Shown piece after piece: positions 57,458 through 64,000 of a stretch of DNA of 64,000 nt; position 1 is the stretch's first letter, and each line of letters starts with the position of its first letter. Location of the stretch: NCBI GenBank assembly GCA_037974665.1, contig CM075772.1, forward strand, positions 36,061,052-36,125,051. The letters run 5' to 3'. Source of the DNA: Ehretia macrophylla. Lineage: Eukaryota > Streptophyta > Magnoliopsida > Boraginales > Ehretiaceae. A program made the position numbers and the translations under genes. The notes under the pieces are model-generated. The model was not told where the DNA came from. It ran no database searches and was given only the letters and a program-made list of their open reading frames with translations.

Positions 57458-59943
57458 TGTGACGCCCGGGTTTTAGCCATGCATTTAATTACTGTTGCAT
57501 CCCTTGTTTGCGCATTTACTTCTATGCCTTATTAACTGACTTTGTGACTACTATTCACTCCGTTTTTAAACTACTTTCTATTAGTTAATTAGCATTTTTA
57601 TTAAATCATATTAATTGTGAAAGTAGTGGGAAAAATGTGCATTTGAGCTTAAGGCGTTAGGAAGGCTCGTTTAGAAAATGACTTTAGTAGTTGAATGAAT
57701 AGTGTTACGTAACTAACTTAGGTAATTAATTAGCTAGCATATATTTTACTATCTAAGCTCGTTTTAAAGCTTACTACGCACATTTTATTAGATCAATTAA
57801 GCACCCAATTGACCCCACCATAACTTAACCCCTTTATTATAACACTTAAGCTCACAAAATGCAAAAGAAAAAAAAATAAAAAGCTGAAAACAGCAGCCCA
57901 AACCCGACAGCCCCTCTTTGCACTTGGGAGAATTTTTTCATCTTCAACTCTTCAATTCAAGTCAAGCCAAGCCTTGAGCAACTAGTGTAGGGTGTTTGCA
58001 AGGTTCCTAGGTGCTCCTACGCGTAGTGGTGAGGGATTTCACGACTTGTTTTTGCATTTTTAAATAGTTGCTCATTTATTGATTTGTTGAAAATATGATT
58101 ATATGCCATTGTAATTGTTATCTATGCTAATATACTATCTATATGAATGCTAGAGAACACTTTTGAACCGTCGTTTCGAAATTTAAATGGTTAGAATCGT
58201 TAGTTTAATTTTTAGGGTGAATAGTGACATTTTTTCTAGGGTTTTGTGTAATTGCTCGAGTTAGCTTGATTTAATGCTTCTAATAGATGCTTTAGGTGTT
58301 AGTGAAGATAGCCTAATAGCCCCGTGCACTTGAATTGCCTTAAATTGCCTACAATGGAAAATAGCCGACTTTAAGTTGGGGCTTTCGGGGTTAATGCGAA
58401 TCCGGGTGGATTCGGGCTTCAATTCTAGTATCCTTAGGCTACCTAGGTGCTATAGATGCCTTGATATCCCTTGTTTGAAGCCCGGACAATGTAGGTATGG
58501 TTTTAAGCCAAAAGAGGGAAATTGGGGCTTTCGGGGTAAACGCGTGCATTTGAATGAGTTAGAGGGTTGAGAGGGTACCTTGGGGGTTAGTTAGAAGGTT
58601 GGGAGAGTTTCCTTTGAAAATGAAATCATTAACTTTGGTTTAGAAGAGAAATAGTTCGAAAAACAAAGGGGTTTAGGTGCAATTTAAGTTGTCTCACACT
58701 TCTAAACCCATGTCAGGACTTCTTGAGTGTTTATATGTGATTTTAAATTGATTTGGAGCTTTTGGAATGATTCTATGCTTATTTGGTATAAGTTCATTTG
58801 TAAACTGCTTATTAACTTCTATATTTGCTTCTATCCTAATTGTATCGAGGTCAACCTACTTTGTTGATCCTCCTATGTGTTAATGCTTATATTATTGCTA
58901 TTAACTTGCCATTGCTAAGTGCATTGCATAGTGGTTGCGCAACCATAGTGTCAGGGGCGGATGTGTTGAATATCGGCTGGGCGGCAGAGGGCTTGCCGGT
59001 GGATATTCAAACTCCGTACCCTATTCCCTCATTCGCCTGGTCCGGAGATTGCCAGGGGATGTTGGGTCGTAGGATTCGGGGTACATCCGGAGTACACCCA
59101 CTGGAGTGATTGGGGTTATACCGGCTTATCGTGATCGTGCTCGTGGTTCGTGGATCGTGATTGAAGACCAGTGAAGATTGGTGTATAGGGGATTGTTGAA
59201 ACGTATCCTTTTAAATGTGTGGTTATTTAAGTTATCGTTGTTTCTTTAATTGTCTAAGTGTTATTGTTGCATGATTGTATTATATGTTGCATTGCACGCC
59301 CCGGGACTATATCCCTCACTGGGCAACAGTGGTTGCTCATACCTCGATATCTGTTTCAGGAGACGCTGAGGGTGATCCCCAGCTTGTTGATTTAGTTGAG
59401 GAAGAAGAAGTTCAGATCGAGCCTTTACCTTAGTTGCTGTGTCTGATAACTTGAGGTGGTTAATGATTTTGCTGCTATGTGGAAGACTCATCTGATTACT
59501 TTATGTACTATTTTGTAGCCCAAGGGCTATGTATATGCTTGTTGTATAAGTTGAAGATTAGTTGGTTGGGTTGTAGCTTTGAAAGTCTATGAACTGTATT
59601 AAGTTTTTTTCTTGCCTTATTTCCTTGCATGCTTGGGAGTGGATGGTTAATGTAGAATGCTTTATCCTTTAAGTTGTTTTATTGATTTCCTAGAATGTCA
59701 GGATTATAAGACTATGCTGACAACAAGTTCTCGCATGCTTGTGTGTTTTGGAGATATTGTGTACTATAAGGCTCGGATGGCCTTATAGCTTTGTTGTTTA
59801 ATTAAGAAAAGCTTGTATTGTATTGTTGGGACTTTGTTTAAGTGTTTACAGGTTTTTAGAATGTCCATGGTACAGGGGAGACTCTGTCCGTGTGTCGGGT
59901 CCGGACTTAACCTTTAGGTTGGGGGTTGGGTCGGGGCGTGACA
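57458..59943 (+). repeat. F 3' LTR
   Basis: 2486 bp, nearly identical to 49920-52408. Its first 78 bases encode the C-terminus and stop codon of the gag-pol frame. Confidence 0.97.
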
Positions 59944-60155
59944 GATTCTCCGGTCAAAATATGGGAAAACTCCATTCAATTCTCGATGGAAATGGAGTTT
60001 TGCAAATTTTCCCTGGAACTAGAAGATCATTTCAAGATCTTTGAACATATTCGAGGGGGTTCAATGTGACTATTGTCACTTCAGCCTACACACCAGATGA
60101 AACTTTACCACCGTGGAGTGGCTTTTTACAAAAGGATGAGGGGGAAACTCTGTAA
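59944..60155 (+). pseudogene. rpl5: Mitochondrial ribosomal protein L5, 3' part
   Basis: Resumes the rpl5 frame after the duplicated GATTC. It reads D-S-P-V-K then [27 protein letters not shown], and after a break [19 protein letters not shown] and a TAA at 60153-60155. Two extra G residues in the run near 60052-60056 shift the frame and bring a premature TGA a few codons later. This damage is independent of F, so the gene was not merely cut by the transposon; which came first cannot be told. Confidence 0.92.
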
Positions 60156-60156
60156 G

Positions 60157-60378
60157 ATATCGGAGAAGCGAAATTTATGAGATCACAAATGTAAACTGCT
60201 CGCAGCTAAATAAGAATTGAGATGAAAGTTTTATAAAGCCTTTTGTAAAGATCCCGATCTTCCGTCTGATATGCGGGAGAAACATCGTTATAAGTTGTCC
60301 AAGTTGCAAGAAATAGTTCATTTGCACGAGTAAGAACCGATGTATTTCCACGGGTCGCCCTCGTTCCATATATGAGTT
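60157..60378 (+). pseudogene. rps14: Mitochondrial ribosomal protein S14, decayed
   Basis: Begins two bases after the rpl5 stop, the standard plant mitochondrial spacing. The initiator ATG is ATA. Readable pieces are SEKRN, LLAAK, YKAFCKDPDLPSDMR, HRYKLSKL and, in another frame, an RPRSVYE-like end near 60350-60378. There are at least four in-frame stops (near 60178, 60208, 60220 and 60331) and the C-terminal third is missing. Loss of rps14 from functional mitochondrial gene sets is common in flowering plants, so decay may predate transfer to the nucleus. Confidence 0.9.
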
Positions 60379-63300
60379 GACAAGGGCTGATACGTGAACA
60401 ACAAATAAGATCCCAACAACAAATATTACCCTTCGATCGTCATTGGCTTATTCAGTAGGAGAGATTCATACTATCTTCTCTCATGAAATATCTAGTTCTT
60501 TTGTGCATTTGTCCCTGAGACTGAGACTAGTGAAATAAAATCAGTTACTTCCTTGCCTCCCCGTTTGCCTTAGCTGGGGTATGAATTTTCCAGTGCGTAT
60601 GATTTCTAGCTGTTAAAGGATTTACTACTCGCTACGCCCCTAAGTCCACTAACGATGTCTCTTTCCTCTACTCTCAGTTCAGTTCCTATTTAGGAAGATT
60701 CGTTTTCAAATTGAATTCATATCATCTCTCGATACAAAACTCATTGATATAGTCAGATTCTGGATCTTATTATACGATTTCACTAGCAAAGGCAAAGCCC
60801 TTCTTCTTGCAAGAGACCATTCCCTCACAGTTGAGTCAAGGAATGCCTATTCTATGTATTCGATGCTATCTTCGTGTCCTCGAAGACCGGTTGAAATCGA
60901 TACACTTTGTCTTTTCCTCGAGATGGATGTCCTAAATGTAATTTCATTTCCCAAAGAATCCCCAAAATAAAATACCCTTAGCCTAGCAAAAAAAATTACC
61001 TGCTTACAGTACTACGACCAAAATCAGCTTTATTCGGAGTTATGTGAACTTGCTTGAAGCTCTGTCAAAGAACCCCTTCTGATTAACTCGCATTCGATAG
61101 CAGTTCCTTCTGTGCCTCTTCTTATACTATTAGAGAACCTCCTCGTGGGTATTTTACTCAAGGCATTCTAGCTGCCTATTTGTCCACAAAGGCTGATCCC
61201 TTAACTGGACTTTGGCTTTCTTCATAGTACTAAGCCTTATATGTATGCCCCATCTTCTTCTGATTTAATTCATCTGCAGAGGGCACTCGTGAATAACCTA
61301 TAGATTCGGATTAGTGACAAGGGACCTAGGAGCCTAGGGCATTGGGACTTCTTCTTGACTCCTATTGTATTATTGCTAAAATGCCTTTTGTTGTTGTCGC
61401 GTCTTAGGGTCTTATCGGCTTTGAGGTGGGTAACCTTCTCCGATTTGTGATAGAAGCAATTCCTGGCTGGTCTGTGATAAAATCAATCTCTCTTGTCTCT
61501 TCCAATAAGAGTATGCCTTACTAGACGGAAGGATTACTAAGGGAAGGAAGTAAGTAGTATTTTGCGTAAACTTCCCGATGAGTGTCCTTCATGTGCGATA
61601 TGATATTGATCCAGTTTACGGCAGCTTTAAAGAAGGAAAGTCATCAGGTTTCGAAAGTCTTTTGCTTGCAGGTCAATAACAGCTTCTTATGTGGCATTTG
61701 ACATTTGTCCATCAATCCCATTCTATGTCTATGCCATATTTTTTACTATTTCCTATGGATTTAACCTCTCGATGCTTTCCTTGTCCTTCCAGGATGTCGA
61801 AAGCTTCAGTCAACACAGTCGAGATACCAAAGAATAAGGAAGATTGACCACCGTCAATTCTTAGATGTTTTTCATACTGAGGTCGAGGTTGTAGGCCCCC
61901 CTATGTGTAAACTTCTTCCACATGGCGAAGGAAAAGAAGAGTTTCGGCTATGAAGAACATGCCCTATCCCAAGGGAAGAAAAATAAGCATGATAGTAGTG
62001 ATGGCCTTCGATTGATAGTTATCACCTTATCTCTTGTATGAGCTTAGGTCAGGAATCCAAGAAGTCATCTCCGACAAAGCAAAGGAAAGAAAAGAAGGGT
62101 TGGATAGCTAAAGGTAAGGGTGAATGTCTGAGGCTGAGGAATGCGCTAGAGGACTAATTCTTATTCAATGGCATCGTCATAGAATAGAATGGGTTAAGCA
62201 AGGTATCTCTTTCTTGCAAACCTCTGGAAATGAGCTACCCGGTGAACATGAGGTCCCAATCACTATTCATAACAAGACAAAAAGGGACCACTAGCCTAGA
62301 GAATCAAATAGGGAATAGGCCATGAGTTCACCTGCTTCCCCGAAGGTGAAAGGGCAGAAAGGGATGCCAGGAACAGAGTAATCTCAGGGTTCATTTCATG
62401 CCCTTGGAATGAAAGACAGAAGAACAGCTTTAAGGGCGAGGAAGTTCCAGATAGAAAAAGCAGCCATCCTGAGAGAAGAAAAGAGGAACCAGCCACGATT
62501 TACAGGAAAATGCTGGGTTAATGCCCCAGGAAGGTAAGCCACATGAGTGGAGAGAAAGTGGGAAAAGAAAGAGGAATGGAGTTTGCCCATTCGATTGATC
62601 GATACAGAGTCCCGAACCAAAGCCCATACTCTGACTAAGAGATGTGAAAGTTCCTACCCTGGGAACATTGACATACGGTCTTTCTAGATTAGGGAGCAGA
62701 GTATGCAAGCTATTATTACTTATGCTTATCTTCCTCTTTTTTATGTAGCGTAAATGCTACCACTTTTGATGCCTCGGTGGCCGAAGGGAAATGAGACTAG
62801 CTAAGCAGCTTCTGATTGACTGCCTAAGATATTCATTCATTCATTAGAAAAGTTTGGTCTACCTTATTCCTTAGTTGACTAGACTAATGTGATAGATAGG
62901 TAGACATTTCTCGAGCAAAGCTCAGTCCTTCGCCATCAATATATTGGTATAAAGGTCTTTGCCAGTCAGTTCCCTTCTCTTTTGAAGGCCAATCATAGGC
63001 CCAGAATAGAATGTAAGGCTTGCCGAGACAAACCTCTCACTTAACCTTTGAACTAGGGAATTGGTTATTAAGTGCTTTCTGTCTCACCGGAAGTGCGAAA
63101 GCCTGTTTGTTGCTTTTAATACGAGATCAGAATAAGCCTATAGAAAGGCACTTTTCTTTTCTATTGTAGAGTAAATTGTCAACGGTGGTACCGAAATAGA
63201 ATGAAATGGAAGAGTTTTCCCTAAAGAACAAGGTTGGTAGTAAGTAGGGAGGAGATCTGGAATGTTGGATTAATCATTTCAGTTGGAATGACAAATAATT

Positions 63301-64000
63301 AGTGATTGGCGCTGTCTTAAACTTAAAGAAGTACCATTGAGGTATTTGTAGAAGTAGGGTCAAGTTAAGGCTTCTTCTTTAGCACATAGCTGGGCTGAAG
63401 GTTAAACCAAACAACAACATGGGATGATTTCCCAAGCAATTGGTGTGGAGTTCTGTCTATCTTTACCTGAAGCTCTCTTCCTTGATAGTTTGGACCAAAT
63501 CTAGAACAGAAGCTGGAATTAATGACACTAGTCCCGATGTCTTATGGGAACACCTGCTACATATCTCTATTACTATATCTGACCATATTTCGTACCAAGG
63601 CTGAAACAGTACCGAGATGAACCAAAAGTAGGGGAAAAGACTCTTACTCAGCTCTTCATTGCCACCTAGCGCAGACTAGTGGTTAAACACTTCGTTTGTA
63701 TGGCATTTCCTTGCATTATATACCACGTTTTATTTTTATAGCCCCACTCACAAGAACTTCAATTTCCATTTTCCTTCCTAAAGGTAGCCCTCCTCTTCAG
63801 GCAATTATGCTATTAACGGGTTGGATTTCATTTTTTTCTTCATCATCCCTAGAAAGACTTGTAGTGAGCCAAGTTGAGTGTAGAACATTGATAGGCAACC
63901 TCGAGGAGAATTGCGCCCAGGGCTCGATCTACGGCTATCAAGCTTTCCTATCGAATGCCTTAGGTAGGGGGTCTCACCGCTCGATCTTTGTTTCTTCAGA
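60379..64000. other. Mitochondrial-like spacer DNA, no gene recognised
   Basis: 3.6 kb downstream of rps14. Many plant mitochondria have cob next; I see no cytochrome b reading frame here. No tRNA or rRNA recognised. Open stretches on the minus strand at 62296-62708 overlap one another in all three frames and look like chance. Confidence 0.5.

Larger units (their letters stand above)
52763..57535 (+). pseudogene. F gag-pol polyprotein with a single in-frame stop
   Basis: One frame from ATG 52763 (MGPRRRADN) to TAA 57533-57535, broken only by TAA at 55613 (residue 951), where sister copies have GAA in the KPYEVNYP motif of RNase H. Gag capsid about residues 90-260; knuckles at 344-357 (His replaced by Asn) and 364-377 (intact); protease with intact D-S-G at 440-442; RT FIDD at 774-777; RNase [11 protein letters not shown] near 985; integrase HHCC about 1138-1171 and catalytic D, D, E near 1201, 1262 and 1299; chromodomain about 1498-1549. 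The reading frame crosses the polypurine tract and ends 78 bases inside the 3' LTR. A single base change probably inactivated it. Confidence 0.95.
49920..59943 (+). mobile_element. F: young, nearly intact Tekay-type retrotransposon inside rpl5
   Basis: 10,024 bp with LTRs of 2489 and 2486 bp, perfect primer site, polypurine tract, one gag-pol frame with a single stop, and exact GATTC duplications. By eye the LTRs differ at about 30-35 positions, roughly 1-1.5%, so the insertion is recent compared with A1, B, C and E. F is a different subfamily from A/B/C: the LTR body is diverged, but the U5 end, GC-rich core, hairpins and splice-like sites are shared. Confidence 0.97.

Noticed and set aside
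62296..62708. Three overlapping minus-strand open frames of 66-92 codons in the mitochondrial-like segment
   Set aside because: They overlap one another in all three frames with no recognisable domain; most likely chance openness of a stretch poor in stop codons. I cannot match them to a known mitochondrial orf by eye.
60379..64000. A cob (cytochrome b) gene downstream of rps14
   Set aside because: Expected from common mitochondrial gene order, but no cytochrome b motifs are visible in any frame.
1..64000. Window as an intact plant mitochondrial chromosome with imported nuclear elements
   Set aside because: Full-length LTR elements with target duplications, nested three deep, need nuclear integration; mitochondrial-like sequence is confidently supported only around rpl5/rps14. 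Not fully excluded without read-depth data.
1..64000. CRISPR arrays, bacterial operons, ribosome-binding sites
   Set aside because: No regular spacer-repeat arrays or prokaryotic gene organisation; the sequence is clearly plant.

Overview
This window looks like plant nuclear DNA: gene-poor heterochromatin made of nested Ty3/gypsy (Tekay/Del-type chromovirus) LTR retrotransposons, with a segment of plant mitochondrial DNA on the right. The evidence is initiator-Met primer-binding sites (TGGTATCAGAGC), gag-pol reading frames with two CCHC knuckles, RT FIDD, an integrase and a C-terminal chromodomain, 5-bp target duplications, and a mitochondrial rpl5 - pseudo-rps14 pair. A flowering plant is the safe call; I do not name a species. 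No intact host nuclear gene is visible.

Layout, left to right. (1) 1-18119: a non-autonomous element, here called D (LTR about 2.6 kb, internal about 1.73 kb, minus strand), in the order internal-LTR-internal-LTR. The window starts on the last 3 bases of what looks like one more D LTR. D's second internal region is split by a full-length minus-strand Tekay copy, A1 (5802-15272, duplication GATTC). (2) 18120-18501: short unassigned flank. (3) 18502-47348: an old plus-strand element, E. Its 5' LTR is split by a minus-strand copy, B (18634-37670, duplication ATGTG), and B's gag is split by a plus-strand sister copy, C (24999-34521, duplication GGCTG). (4) 47349-64000: mitochondrial-like DNA. Its rpl5 gene is cut by a young, nearly intact element, F (49920-59943, duplication GATTC); a decayed rps14 follows. 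Mitochondrial DNA carrying a complete LTR element with a target duplication is best explained as a nuclear mitochondrial insertion (NUMT).

Insertion order within the right-hand block: flank, then E, then B, then C; F is an independent recent hit and A1 hit D independently. A1, B, C and E are riddled with stops, many of them TAG where sister copies have CAG. F has a single in-frame stop in gag-pol and LTRs that differ by only about 1-1.5% by my eye count.

The most interesting signals are not proteins. All four element families (A/B/C, D, E, F) share nucleic-acid features that survive where coding does not. These are a 7-bp stem with a 4-base loop exactly 5 bases before the polypurine tract, with compensatory base changes and read in different frames by different families; a canonical splice donor and acceptor 1.1-1.3 kb apart inside every LTR; a second covarying hairpin just upstream of that acceptor; a conserved GC-rich LTR core; and, in A/B/C and D, clustered W-boxes next to TATA-like sequences. 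D carries these signals but no gag-pol, and its internal region is instead a degenerate repeat that reads as hydrophobic peptides.
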